Shown here piece by piece: positions 34,560 through 46,641 of a DNA stretch of 64,000 bases. The stretch comes from Ilex aquifolium (lineage: Eukaryota; Streptophyta; Magnoliopsida; Aquifoliales; Aquifoliaceae), in the NCBI GenBank assembly GCA_951799425.1, contig OX637409.1:18587960-18651959 (forward strand). The letters are read 5' to 3'. The position numbers and the translations under genes were made by a program. How positions within the stretch are numbered: position 1 is the first letter of the stretch; each line of letters begins with the position of its first letter. The notes beneath the pieces were generated by a model. It saw only the letters and a program-made list of their open reading frames with translations, ran no database searches and had not been told where the DNA came from.

Positions 34560-35553
34560 CATCTTCTTCGCCCTGTACCACACATCATCTTCTTCTTGGT
34601 AAACGGCGTACTATACAGTTGTCAATAAGATCTAATAGAAAAAAAAATTTGTACCAAAAAATAGTCTATACGTGGAAAAATGCAAATTCTCAAAAAGCTA
34701 ATAAATGTTCATAATTTTTCACCACTCATTTGAAAGGAATTTGAAACTTATATATCCATATGTGCAATCAAGCCCCAATAAACACTTAAGAATTTAATAG
34801 AATTTTAACATGTAAATACAAGCCCCAATAACCAAAGAATTTAAGCAGACATTCAATCCAGGCAAATTGAACTCCTTTATGTTGTCCTTAACCTCCAACA
34901 GATGTTGTAATGACGAAGAATTTTTGAAAAATATCAATAAATTGCATATTTGAATCATAGTCATTCTGTTCAAATTCGAAAAATCCATGCTCAATTGTCT
35001 ACTATTGGGAAAAAAAAAATTAGTTATGCAAGCTACCTAAAACACCAACTACCGCCCAAAAAATAAAAATCAAAAAATATAGTTTGTGGGTTACCTGTTG
35101 TACGCCATCTATGACTGAATCTCCTAAGCCCTCGTTTCAATCAAAACTATTTGTTCAATCAAAGCCAAACAAAGTGGAAGATAAGACAAAGAGATGGAAC
35201 GAACGGAAACAAACTTAGCGCAAAGATGAAGGGTCTCGCTACTTGTTTGCCTTTGTCGTAGTGTTCTCAAAGAATAAAAAAAGTTGCCTTGGAGTTGTGG
35301 CGGTGGCGATGTGGCGGTGGTGATGGCACTTTGGAGTCGTGAGGGAAAGAGAGAGAGAATGAGAGAAATGTGGGAGGTAGGATAGAGGTACGCCAGAGAG
35401 AGAGAGAAAGAGAGAGATGGGGGAGGGGAAGGGGCAGAGGTGTACAGGTTGGGTCTAGTATAGGAGAAGCTCTGCGAAAAAAATTAAAAAAAATCTTGTG
35501 AAAAAAAAACAACTACTAATACACGTTTCATAACAAAAAATAAAAAAAATAAA
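34560..35553. other. Gene-free stretch with GA-rich block
   Basis: AT-rich DNA without genes. At about 35340-35420 there are GAGAGA tracts. Proline/serine-rich frames on the other strand are by-products of this composition. Confidence 0.55.
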
Positions 35554-35696
35554 GAGCAATACTTAAAAAGTAGACTTGATAATTACAATTATTGATTTCA
35601 TTGTGGGTCCCAGCATTTATTGAGACCCATTACTTATTCAATGACTGAGATTATCAAGTCTAATTTTTAAGCCTAGTTTTTAAGTTCGCATTACTC
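35554..35696. mobile_element. Short MULE-type MITE, 143 bp, perfect 9-bp target duplication
   Basis: Ends GAGCAATACTTAAAAA and TTTTTAAGTTCGCATTACTC pair imperfectly, and the inner TAGACTTGATAAT/ATTATCAAGTCTA pair is perfect. AAAAATAAA flanks both sides (35545-35553 and 35697-35705). The whole element can fold into a hairpin. Confidence 0.8.
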
Positions 35697-36029
35697 AAAA
35701 ATAAATCTATACACATCACTCATTTATACTAAATCAATTGTTTATTATGTAGTTTATAATAAACATTTATACTAAATACTAAATTGACAAAATGGTAAGT
35801 TGTAAAATTGATAAAAATTAATAATTTAAGGGTACAAACAAAAGGTTATAAAATTGAGGGTATAAAATTCAACTTCAGACCCTATAATTAAATTCAACTT
35901 CGTTAGATTTTATAATTGCGGGTACAAATAAAATTTAATAATTTAATGGGGGTAAAATGTAATTTATCCATTTTTCCCTTGATTTAATTTTTTTTTCCCA
36001 AGCCTACCATGCTACCCAATAAACCAAAC

Positions 36030-36370
36030 CAAAACCCCTATATATATCTCTCTCTATCTCTCGACCTCTCTTCTACTGCCTCCCCATCTCCCTCATTCTT
36101 TATCTCTGAACCCTATGTATATATATCTATCTGTCTCTCTATCTCTCTATCTCTCCACCTCTCTTCTACCACATCCCCATCTCCCTCATTCTCTTTCTCT
36201 CTGAACCCCTATATAAATCTCTTTATGTCTCTATCTCTCGACCTCTCTTCTACCACCTCCCCATCTCCCTCATTCTCTGTCTCTCTCTGAACCCCTATAT
36301 ATATCTCTCTGTCTCTCTATCTCTCGACCTCTCTTCTACCACCTCCCCATCTCTCTCTCTCTCTCTCACA
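36030..36370. repeat. Pyrimidine-rich minisatellite, about four units of 76-95 bp
   Basis: Each unit carries AACCCCTATATATATCTCTC, then CTATCTCTCGACCTCTCTTC, then CCTCCCCATCTCCCTC. The array ends in a (CT)n run. The apparent Ser/Leu-rich reading frame across it is not a gene. Confidence 0.85.
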
Positions 36371-36933
36371 ACTCCAGTCGCCACCGCCACAGGGACATGC
36401 AACGTCACCACCACAGATAGCTCTCAAGGTATTTATCTCTCCTTTTTCCTCTATTCGTCCTCTACTTCACACACTCACATATGCCAAACCTCCTCCCCTT
36501 CCCCTTCCCTTGTCCTTTCTCTTTCCCTCTTCTATTCTCTTCGCGTGTGTATTTTAGGTTCAATTTGAATTTGAGAACTCGACTTGATTATTTTCAATTT
36601 TAGTTCGATTTTAATTTGGTTTGTTTAGGTTCAATTTTGATTCATTATAGGGCTAGGTTGAATTGCATTATGGATTGTTTGTTAATTTTTTAGAAACTGT
36701 TTGAATAAAACAAGACAAATTATTGTTTCAGGTGTAATTGGTTATGCAGTTTTTAAATTGAACATCGCAAAACTAAGTTTTTTGTATCTTTATTGCTATG
36801 TATTTTGGTATTGACTGTGACCCATATGAATATTATCTAACATGTTAATTTCATGTTATGATATAATTTATGTGCTACTTGTTCTGGTATGTCACCTATA
36901 TCATATTCGGATTGTACTATATTGCTTAGAAAA

Positions 36934-37494
36934 AATGGTAGTTCTAAGAATTGATGATGATGAAAGTCAACTGTTGATTTCTGCGCTTCTGGAATATAAA
37001 CAAAGGGGTACAGTACTTGAACGAGGGAAGTTCATAGCACAAAACTTCATAAATTTGTTAAAGTTGTTGAAAAGGAGGATGCCCGAGTTTAGTTTGGACC
37101 AAATATAACTTGTCAGGATAATATTTTTCTGGAAGAAGCAATATTTCACTATCAAAGATATGTTGAAAACAAGGATGTTTGCTTGGAGCACAACCATGAT
37201 GTGTGTTGTCGGTGGTCCGATGGATGGAGCTACTAGTTATTTACGTGTAAGTATTGATTTAAAAAAATAGTACGAGTAAGGAAGTAGAGTAGATACATTT
37301 TTTGTTACACCTGTGCTAAAATTTTAGTTCCCCAATATTAATGTGCAGGAAAACAAGTTTGCAAGCAAGTGGTGCATCAACACATGTCCTTTGTTTAAGA
37401 AGCTAAAGGAAGTTTTCGAACTGGAAGAAGAGTTGGTTGAAAGCGAGGGATCGAGTCCTATTCCAGATAAAGAGGTTATCATCCTTGACGATTA
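36934..37494 (+). pseudogene. Unidentified gene fragment, two open segments
   Basis: MVVLRIDDDESQLLISALL..RRMPEFSLDQI (36934-37108) stops. A second segment, after an intron-like interval, reads ENKFASKWCINTCPLF..ELEEELVESEG and ends PDKEVIILDD at a TAG near 37494. Charged, no recognised domain. The neighbourhood suggests transposon-associated origin, but this is inference. Confidence 0.3.
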
Positions 37495-38939
37495 GCCTGG
37501 TTGGTGGTTGGTTGTTAGTAGTCTTGTGTATATGTTTCGCACAAGTCATTTTGTTTTTTGGATGTGAATGGTTGTGGTGATACAAAAAATTATAAGTTAT
37601 AGTGATAGGTTTGTCCAAATAGGTTATTGTGTTGCCTTCATTTTGTTTGATCTTTTGAAGGCAACACGTTAGTATATAAATCATATTATTATGTAAAGTG
37701 TCATGTTACATATGATGGAGTGTCATTTTATTTTTCCCTTCCTTGGAAGGGTGTTGGAAAGGTGACACACAGGTGCTTAATTCAATCTATTTCTCTCTCC
37801 CCATGAATTGTGTTTGTAACAATAACAACATGATTTTCTCAGTTTCAATCGGTCTATTGTGTTAGTTCCGGTTCTTGTGAGTAATATATCTAATCACTTA
37901 TTAACACTGGACCCGACCCATTCTTCTTACGTATATGGCCATCTTGTGGGGTCTACGTCCGAAACGACCCCAATTATACCATGTTACTTGCAAGTAAGAG
38001 TTGCCATGTTTCCATCTAGGATAATTTTGCATTCTGCATTTTGACAGAAAAACTTATTTGAGAGAGAACATTCAGAAGATCAACACATCATATGGATTTC
38101 TCCCAAAATGCAGTAATACTTTCCGGACAAAGGAGGGCAGGTTCTACACAAAAACACCAAAATATTGTAACCCAAACTAGAAAGATTATAACATAACCCA
38201 AAGAGAGAGAGAGATTTTCTGTGGGGATTTAATGGGAGCCGAGACAGAGAGATGGGGTTTCAGTGGAGCCGAGAGAGATGAGATGGGGTTTCAGTAGAAG
38301 CCGATAAAGAGAGGAGATGGGTGATATATACACACATATAGAGAGAGGAGATGGGTGATATATACACACATATAGAGAGAGAGCTCCATACCTGGGTGAT
38401 GAAGTCTTGGAAGAAGACGATGCAGCCACAACCAACCTATCTGAAGACGATGAGCTGTTGGGGTTTTAAAGTGCTCCTTAGAGTTGTTCTACCAAATAAA
38501 GAGGAAGAAAGAGACAGAGACAGAAATAGGTAGAGGGAGACATATCGAAGGACACAAGAGAGGGAGAGGAGACAAGGAATTTGTGTGTGGAAGTCGGAGG
38601 GGTGAGAGACATTGAGTGTTTTGGGGGTGTATGTGAAAATTGATTTTTTTCACTTTACACCCTAAAACATAAATATTTTCATATTACAACTTAAGATTAA
38701 AATATGTTGTACGCAATTTTCCTAGATTGTTAATACTTTTATGTAATTGATAGTATTATAAGAATTATAAATTTTGATAGAATATATTAAGAACACAAAA
38801 ACTTTTGGGATATAAAATGTATTAACAAAAAATGGGCGGGATATGTTTCCTCCTAAAAAAAAGTTGAATTTTTTGAAAAAATTTCAGTTTCACTTTTATT
38901 GGATCCATCATCCACGTCCACCCCCAACAAAAACATTTA
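37495..38939. other. Gene-free stretch with short direct repeats
   Basis: Nothing gene-like is supported. GAGAGGAGATGGGTGATATATACACACATATA occurs twice in direct tandem (about 38309-38376), and GAGATGGGGTTTCAGT occurs twice just before (about 38250 and 38280). The rest is AT-rich. Confidence 0.6.
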
Positions 38940-39545
38940 ACTAACACAACATACAACATAACCCCAAAAAGTTAGTTACACAATCCCAAAAAAGTTGTAA
39001 TGTCATCACGACATCCCACATTTATGGATCCACTATTAAAAACGGTTAAAACAAATCCCAAAAATTTGTAACCTCACCCCAAAATATCGTAACCTAATCC
39101 ATAAAAGTTGGATCCCACCCCAACTATTATAATATAATCCATAATATTTGCCCACATTTATGGATCCACCAAAGCTGTTAAAGTGAATCCAAAAAAGTTG
39201 AAAGGCAAACACAAAATATTGTAACAGAATCTGAAGAAGTAGTAATCTTTTGGAACACCACCCCCAACATTTGAAACCCACCCAAAAGGTACCTTTTTGA
39301 AGTGGATTCCAACTTTTATGAATTAGGTTACAATATTTTGGTGTAAATGCCAATGTTTATGAATTATATTATTTGGGGTGAGGTTTCAACTTTGTTAGAT
39401 AGGGTTATAACCCTTTGGGTGAGTTCCAACTGGATCTACCAAAGCTTAAAGTCAACCCCAAAAAGTTATAACCCCAACCCAAAATATTGTAACACAATCC
39501 AAAAAAGTTGTAACCCCATCCCCAAAAGGTTGGAATACAAGCAAC
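38940..39545. repeat. Minisatellite array (family 1) with internal inversion
   Basis: Units vary around CCCCAAAAAGTTGTAACCCAA, as at 32040-32870. Orientation flips at the palindrome AAAAGGTACCTTTT (39284-39297). It runs inverted to about 39430 (TTACAATATTTTGG, GGTTTCAACTTTG), then returns to plus. The inverted piece mirrors 39076-39118. Confidence 0.8.
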
Positions 39546-40079
39546 CGCCACATAAGTAACAATGTATCTCATTTCTTTCCAAAATCACATCACATAATAA
39601 ATGCAATGCAATGAAATTTGCCAGCCAAAATATAGTTGGTAATTATGAAATAAATGATATTAATGTCTCCCACCTAACATGGTTATGTTGTCTGAACATT
39701 CTACAACTTCAATCTAACGTTTCTTCATCCCCTACAATTTCACTCTTTATTCCTTCATCCTCCAAACAATTTCACTCTTTATTCCTTCATCCTCCATACA
39801 ATTTCATTGGAACGTTTAGAACCTCCATTCCATCATCATCCATCCAATTAGGTGGGCGAGGTAACTATTATGTGTTTGATGTTAACTGCATAATTTTCTT
39901 TATGAATGTTTACTAATTTTGATAGGCAATATGGGAAAGGAGAGCACTATATAAACTAATATTGTCAAAACACTAGTTTTTTTTTTTTTTGTACGTACAA
40001 TATTAGTTAATTGGTCAAATATTTGATATATACCATGCATTTGTTGTTAATTATTTTTCTGTGGGTATAATTAACACAA
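39546..40079. other. Gene-free stretch
   Basis: Contains two direct copies of ACAATTTCACTCTTTATTCC (about 39736 and 39766) and a T-run near 39978. No gene is supported. Confidence 0.5.
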
Positions 40080-40712
40080 ATGTCTTCAACTTATTTAGAA
40101 AAAGGAAAGCACGCTATTATAGACCTAAATGAGGATGTAACGGATGACATATTACATGATGTTGAAAATTATGAAAATGAGAACATGCAACAAAAAATGA
40201 TGGATGAGTTAAAATCTGAAGAAGTTTGTGGAATGACGTTTGATTTACACGACGAGGAATAAGAATTTTATAATACCTATAGAAGATATGCGTGGTTTAG
40301 CATTCGAAAAGATGACCTAAAGTATGACAAGAACCGCATGCCAATTTCAAGAAAGTGAGTTTGTTCTAGAGAAGGGTATCGATCCGCAAAGAATGCGGAC
40401 CACGTCGAACGAGTAAGGGAACCACGAGGTTTAACAAGGGTTGGATGTTTTGCAACATTTCGTGTGAAGTATGATAGGAAGACAGAAAAATGAGTTGTAA
40501 AAGATTTTGTTAAGGAGCATAACCATCCATTGGTTCCACCATGTGGCGTGCCATTTCTCCGACCACATAGGGGTGTTATGAGCCCTGACAGAACACAAGT
40601 TACATCATTGTGTAATGTTGGTATACGAACAAGTCAGATTAGAGATTTCATGTTGTAACAATCGGGAGAATATCAAAATGTTGGATTTACCACAAATGAT
40701 TATCATTGAGAT
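40080..40712 (+). pseudogene. FAR1/FRS-type DNA-binding domain fragment (MULE-derived family)
   Basis: From ATG 40080 (MSSTYLEKGKHAIIDLNEDV) the frame leads to the FAR1 domain: FDLHDEE, stop, EFYNTYRRYAWFSIRKDD, VCSREGYRS, GCFATFRVKYD, KDFVKEHNHPLVPP. Three in-frame stops are seen (about 40260, 40354, 40492), the latter two at positions where Trp (TGG) is expected. Similarity ends near 40712 before the MULE transposase region. FAR1/FHY3 factors derive from Mutator-like transposases. This copy is dead and may be of either origin. Confidence 0.75.
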
Positions 40713-41368
40713 TCTTATATGTGTATGTAACCGTATTCTCACCAATGAAGGGTGAGGGAACCTTCAATAACTTTGAAATCAAATCTAGGTTCACTTCAAA
40801 ATATACATTCCTCATATAAGATTTAAACTTGAGATCTTCCTTCTCAATATCATGCATATTTGCATAAAATATCCTAACTAATATATCATAAGCTTTATCG
40901 TTCTTATCTATTTCAACTATAGAATTTCAATGTCGAAAAACAAAAATAACAGCACAGTTCACATTTGTCATCTTATCCAATTGAACACCATGCTCTAGTA
41001 ACACAGACTTATGACAAAATCGAGTATGATAAAACTCTTCACTAATTCTGTTGAAGAAATGATTTACTGGAATAGATGAACTTATCAAATTTGGGTTGAA
41101 TGAACTTACCAAATTTAGAAGATCTGAGGAGTGATCAATATTTTTATTTTATTTTTTTTGGATCAGAGGAATCAACTGACTTTGGACAAGTGGAGGAATG
41201 AACCACATTTGGAGGTTTTGGACGATTGGAGGGATCACCAATCTCAACCTGTTTATTCTTCATTTGCCCAATTCCACGATAACAAATGTTATCCACTTTT
41301 GGCCGATACTTATGTGGTAATTCTTTTACACTTTCTCCCTCAACCTTCCTCTTCTTCTTTGTTTCCAT
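40690..41368 (-). pseudogene. Putative plant transposon protein (Transposase_32-like) fragment
   Basis: A minus-strand ATG at 41368 starts METKKKRKVEGES, a basic head. Further down are FNRISEEFYHTRF, then LVRIFYANMHDIEKEDLKFKSYMRN and VYFEVNLDLISK. This is the pattern of the 'putative plant transposon protein' domain found in LTR element accessory proteins. Stops (near 40925) and frame changes break it. It converges on the FAR1 fragment at about 40700. Confidence 0.5.
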
Positions 41369-41415
41369 AAAAAATTATGTTGAATTCTGTTGTGTGTATC
41401 TCCATTGTTCTGATA

Positions 41416-42540
41416 CATTACAAGAAAAAAAGGGACACACCTCAATCAAACATAATAAATCTACACATATGGTATTCATATGTAAACGAGAAAAATATAT
41501 ATGGAACAGTTGACATATGGAACAGTTCATAATCTCACATACGTACACACAGCAGACTCGTCGCATACACACGCTCACAGTAACAACGACCACACACAGT
41601 CATATGTTATAGAATAGATACATTTATACACTTACTTACAGTGATTTGAAGCGTTTTGGAGTTAGGATTTGGTAACGATAGATTGGCTGACGTGAATGCT
41701 TGAAGTCGATCAAATTTGGGTTAGGTTTCAAACCTTGAAATCGATCAAATTTGGGTTAGGTTTGAAATTTTTAAATCTTGATCCGATCGCTAATATGAAT
41801 TCTTGAAATCGATCGATCTTAGGGTTAGGTTCAAATGCTTGAAATTGATCTTAGGGTTAGGTTCGAATGCTTGAAATCGATCTTGGCTGACGTGAAGGCG
41901 TGAAATTGATTTGGCTGAAGGACGGGAAGGCGTGAAATCGATTGAAATCGATTTGGAATGCTGTGGTTGAAGATGATCGACCTTCTTCTCAGAAATTTGT
42001 TATTCAAACTGCTTCTTTCCCTCAAAATGGAAATGTTAGCTTTACTGAGACACACTCCCAAGTAGATATTTCTCCGAGATTAGAAGAACAAGTGCGATCG
42101 ATGTTTGGCTCACTGTATCAGAGATACTTCTTTTTACACAACCCACAGGCGTGAAATCGGTTGAAATTGATTTTGGAATGCTGTGGTTGAAGATGATCGA
42201 CCTTCTGCTTAATATTAATAGAGGATAAAAGTGTAATATCATAGGGTAAGTAAGTGTAATTACATACCAGGATCGGTCGCCCATTCCAACGGCCGGTCTT
42301 AATTCATGCATAAGTAAATTACACTTATACCCCTGAACTATAACAATGTTTTCATTTTGTTCTCTATATTTCACCTTCAACTAATATTTTTATTCCACAT
42401 TACCTAATTAGAAACGTCTATTATCTTTTTTGGAGAGAAAATACATAGGAGCGAAGTAAAATAATTTTTCCTTAAATATATAACTGACATTAATAACTGG
42501 GTTAAAAATTGAGACAATTTGAAACTAATCAAATAGTTGA
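41416..42540. repeat. Repeat-rich spacer with direct duplications
   Basis: CATTACAAGAAAAAAAGG at 41416 resembles a CACTA transposon end, but no partner end was found. At 41650-41960 CTTGAAATCGATC and TTAGGGTTAGGTT words recur. A 59-bp block at about 41929-41987 is repeated at about 42148-42207 (GTGGTTGAAGATGATCGACC in both). No gene is supported. Confidence 0.6.
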
Positions 42541-43350
42541 GGGGATAAAATGGAAAACTATTTTTTTTGGATACAATTTTTGGTTACAACTTTTTCCTTT
42601 TGTGTTACAACTTTTGGTTACAAATTTTTTCCTAATTTTTTTGCAACTTTTTTTTGGGTTACAATTTTAATGGTAGAACTTTTTTGGATAGGTACACTTT
42701 TAATGGATAAGGTACAACTTTAATTGTAAGATTACAACTCTTTTTGATGTGAGTACACCTTTAATGGATGTGGTACAATTTTAACTGTAAGATTACAATT
42801 CTTTTGGATGTGGTACAACTCTATTGGATGAGATACAACTCTATTGGGATGTGGTATAAATTTAATGGAGGGTTACAACTTTTTTGGATGTGGGTACAAC
42901 TATATTGAGATGTGGTACAACTCTTTTGGATGGTGCACAACTCTATTTTGATGTGGTACAACTTTAATGGAGGGTTACAACTTTTCTTGGGTTATAATTT
43001 TTGTAGTTTTGATTTCAAACTTTTTGGTATCTTACAAATTTTTGGGGTTAGATTATAATATTTTTTGTGGGTAACAAGTTTAATGGTATGATTATAACTC
43101 TTTGGGGGTAGAGGTACAACTTTAATGATGAGATACAACTTTTCTGAGATTGTACATTTTATGGTAAGATTATAACTCTTTTGGATGTTGTACAATTTTA
43201 ATGGTGGGTTACAACTTTTCTGGAGTTATAACTTTCATAGATTTGATTTCAAATTTTTTGGGTTAGATTACAATATCTTTAAGGATTACAAGTTTTGGAG
43301 ATAAAATACAACTTTTGGGCTAGTTATCATTTTTTGGTAACAACTTTTAT
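42541..43350 (-). repeat. Minisatellite array (family 1), opposite orientation
   Basis: Units vary around GGTTACAACTTTTTTGGATG, the complement of the unit in the arrays at 32040 and 38940. Spacing is irregular and no reading frame exists. Confidence 0.8.
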
Positions 43351-43398
43351 GGTTCGTGAAACTGATTTTAAAGAAACACGTGTAACATATATATGTTA

Positions 43399-43434
43399 AC
43401 TTATTTTTCGGTACTATATCGAAAAGTAAGTTGA
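43399..43434. repeat. Hairpin
   Basis: AACTTATTTTTCG and CGAAAAGTAAGTT pair with one mismatch around a short AT loop. Confidence 0.6.
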
Positions 43435-44085
43435 CGATATAGTAGTGTTCCCCTTGATTGTTTATCTAAGTATTGATTTCATTTATGGCCAAGTAGGTAG
43501 CAGTTGCCATGAATCTTGGTCGAGATTGTCCATCATGTGGTGTCATTTATAGTAGACACACAACAGATTATGGTGGATGATGAAGAAGTCAATTGTCATG
43601 TATAATAATTTAACAAGTGCAGCAGTCATGGTCTATATATTATATTAATAAGCCATACGACAACCTTACACCTCAAATAACCTTGCAATAATATCTTGCT
43701 CAATCATTCTTCATAAAAAAAAGGTGATTATATATAACCCAATTAGGCACTCCTATATATGAAGCAATCATTAATTTGTGTGTATATTGGAATATTTAGT
43801 GTTGTTCTTTTATATATATATATATATATTTTTTTTTTTTTTAACTTTTAGACTGCATGGAGATAGTACGTAACTTTTAACATTTTTTTTGCACAAAGTT
43901 ACTGTCGAAGAATCGATCTCACATCTTCAAGGTTGTTAGTGAAATACAATAATCCTTCTTTTGTTTTTCGTCTGGTAAGAGAGTACCTAAACAAATTTGA
44001 AAATTAAAGGAGTAATTGGGGGATTTTAATTATAATGGGTCAAAATGCAATTAGTTTCAAATTGTAGGATTAAAAATACAATCGA
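43435..44085. other. Gene-free stretch
   Basis: AT-rich, with an (AT)n/T-run at about 43812-43840. Nothing gene-like. Confidence 0.5.
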
Positions 44086-45180
44086 GAGTAAACTATACAT
44101 ATGATCCTCAAATTATAACACTTGTGTCACTTAAACCCCTGAACTTTTTTTTGTGTCAATTAAATCCTTATGTCTGTCTCTGTTAGAATGTGCTACTTAG
44201 GGGTGACAATCGAGTCGTGTTGTGTTGGGTTCGTTTCGTATCGAACATTAGTCATGTTGAACATTAGTCAACCCTAACCTAACTCATTTAACTAATCGTG
44301 TCGTATCGAGTTGACCTATTTATTTTCGTGTCGTGTTCGTGTTTATATTCGTATTGACCCACATAAACTTTGAATAAAAAATTTAACGCTAAGATTTTAT
44401 TTTCACTTAATTGAATCTATTTTCATATTTTTTCTACAAACTAAACATTAACTTAATAATAATAATAATAATGAGTAATAATATATTTTTATACAATAAT
44501 TATGTCAGTGCTTGATAAACAGTTACAAATAATTAATATTTTATTTCTATAATACTAATTAAATATATTAATCGTGTATCGAACAACAAAATTAAACATC
44601 AGAAGTAATGAAAAAAATAAGCCATTAGAACATGAAAACTCATACATGCAAAGAAAAAGCCAGGTCAATCTCCTTCGAGTTAAAAACTTCGTGTTGGCGG
44701 GTCAATTCAGGTTAAACGGGTTGAACCCGAACACGACCCATTAACACTTCGTATTGACGAGTCGTGTCATACACGAGTTTGTACCAAAAAATAGTCAACC
44801 CAAACCCATTTATTTGTTTCGTGTTCGCATCGAGTTATCGTATTGTGTCAAAAATTGTCACCCCTAGTGCTACTCACGTGACGATATGACACAAAAAGAC
44901 AGAAGAGTTCAATTGATACAACTAGAGAGTTTAGAGGCTCAATTGATAAAAAAAATAAAATAAAATTCAGAAGCTTAATTGACACAGTATCATAGATTAA
45001 GGGTCATATGTGTAGTTTGTTCCAACTTCGCCACTTTCTATTAAAAAATTTAATAGAGACAGATAAAATAATTCAATTGATACAATTAGAGAATTTAAGG
45101 ATTGAATATACACAAAAAAAAATTCAAAAATTTAATTAATACAAAAATCATAATTTAAACATCATATGTATAATTTACTC
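44086..45180. mobile_element. MULE-type MITE hosting a hAT MITE
   Basis: Ends GAGTAAACTATACATATGA and TCATATGTATAATTTACTC are inverted repeats with one mismatch. Flanks TACAATCGA and TACAATGAA are a 9-bp duplication with two mismatches. A second, diverged copy of the right end lies inside (GGGTCATATGTGTAGTTTG, about 45000). The 669-bp hAT MITE sits inside, so it is the younger insertion. Confidence 0.7.
44198..44866. mobile_element. hAT-type MITE, 669 bp, perfect 8-bp target duplication
   Basis: Ends TAGGGGTGACAA and TTGTCACCCCTA, flanked by GTGCTACT on both sides (44190-44197, 44867-44874). Both subterminal regions carry CGTGTCGTGTTCGTGT-like words, as in the 383-bp element at 436-818. The centre is AT-rich and non-coding. 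Confidence 0.9.
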
Positions 45181-45189
45181 TACAATGAA

Positions 45190-46286
45190 CCCCGCTGGAA
45201 GAGCCCGGTCAAAATCCTCTTATGTTCCTCAAACCAACCATACAAGGACCCACAGGTCCTCTCATGTTCTCGAACAATCGTCAGATTGTTAAAACTGTGC
45301 CAAGTGTCACACTAACGTTAATCATAAACTGGCCAAAAACCAAAAAATCTATTTCGAATAATAATTTCTCACCAACCAATCATGATCTGACGGTTATAAT
45401 TGAATGCTACCGACAATCTTGTTCTTGTTTTCATACCATCTGATCGTTGTACCAGACCCAATCTGTATACACATACTTACCTTTCATTGGATCTAGTTGA
45501 GTTGTGCCTAAATAAATTCGAATAGTCTCGATCGTTAAACAAAAAAAAAAACAGTCATTAAGCCAGTTAAATATAGTCAAGTATATATATAAATATAATT
45601 ACTTGTAAATTCGAGCATCCCATATAGATATAATATTGTATATATATAATATTTTAAATATGATTCATACGAATAACCAAATGATTATGGTTAAATTTCC
45701 TTAAACATTTTGTAGTTGTTGGAGTGACTAGCATGTCATTAAACAAGTTAAATCTATTTTATATAAGCACATCTTCTTATTAATATAAGGTCTATGATTT
45801 ACTAGTTTATTTAATTAAAAAAATCAACATCGATTGATTTAATATTGCATAAGAAATAAGTTGTAAAACCACAAACCTCGAATTTGAATTTTTCGTTTTC
45901 ATAAAAATGGGACAAACCAATGTAAGTAAATTTACTAGTTTAGTCGTACTCTAATAAGTTTGTAATTGAAATAATTAGTATTAGTCTTCTTTAAATTGAA
46001 TAGAGTTTTTAATTTTAATTAATTTTAATTTCATAACTGGATATCACATTTGTAAATGTATTATATATTTTTCATACATAATTTAAATATTAAATTAAAG
46101 TTGATCAAGGAGCAGTGATATTGAAAAATAAAAGAAAAGGAAACTCTTATTTATGAAACCCACTAGCAATCAACGGATGGCATGTGGCATGTATGAGCGT
46201 CTTAGTTTGGCAGTACCGTGAGCTTGGGCGCACCTGAATTTTCCTTCTCACGCGGAGTGTGGAAGAAAGGACTAAGCCCAGGCGCG
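45190..46286. other. AT-rich intergenic DNA upstream of the Rab gene
   Basis: No supported gene or complete repeat was found. The last 200 bp are less AT-rich and lead into the presumed Rab promoter and 5' leader. Confidence 0.5.
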
Positions 46287-46316
46287 CTCTCTCTCTCTTT
46301 CTCTCTCTCTCTCTCT
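46287..46316. repeat. (CT)n microsatellite in the presumed Rab 5' leader
   Basis: A CT tract interrupted once. A second (CT)n lies at about 46476-46492. Pyrimidine tracts are common in plant 5' leaders. Confidence 0.85.
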
Positions 46317-46641
46317 GTGTTATCGATTTGCTAAAGTGCGCACGGGAGAGATCGGCGCACGCTGAAAAAGGTGAAAATTAGGAGAACTGTGAAGGTGCGC
46401 ATAGTAGCCATCATCGTTATTGGTCGGACGGTGAACCGATAAAGCTTTACATTCTACGGGTAATTGTATCAAAACTCTCTCTCTCTCTCTCTTAAAAATC
46501 TATCTTCCATGGCCGATCTACCTCTTCATTTTCTGTCTCTATGTTTATGATCTGTTGTTTATTCAAATCAACATCCCTCTCTTGACAGAGAAGCATATAC
46601 ATATATAAATTTTAGGGGTTTTTTGCTGCGTAGATTGTTCA

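Noticed and set aside
36009..36290. 93-aa Ser/Leu/Pro-rich frame
   Set aside because: It follows the pyrimidine minisatellite units exactly and has no other composition.
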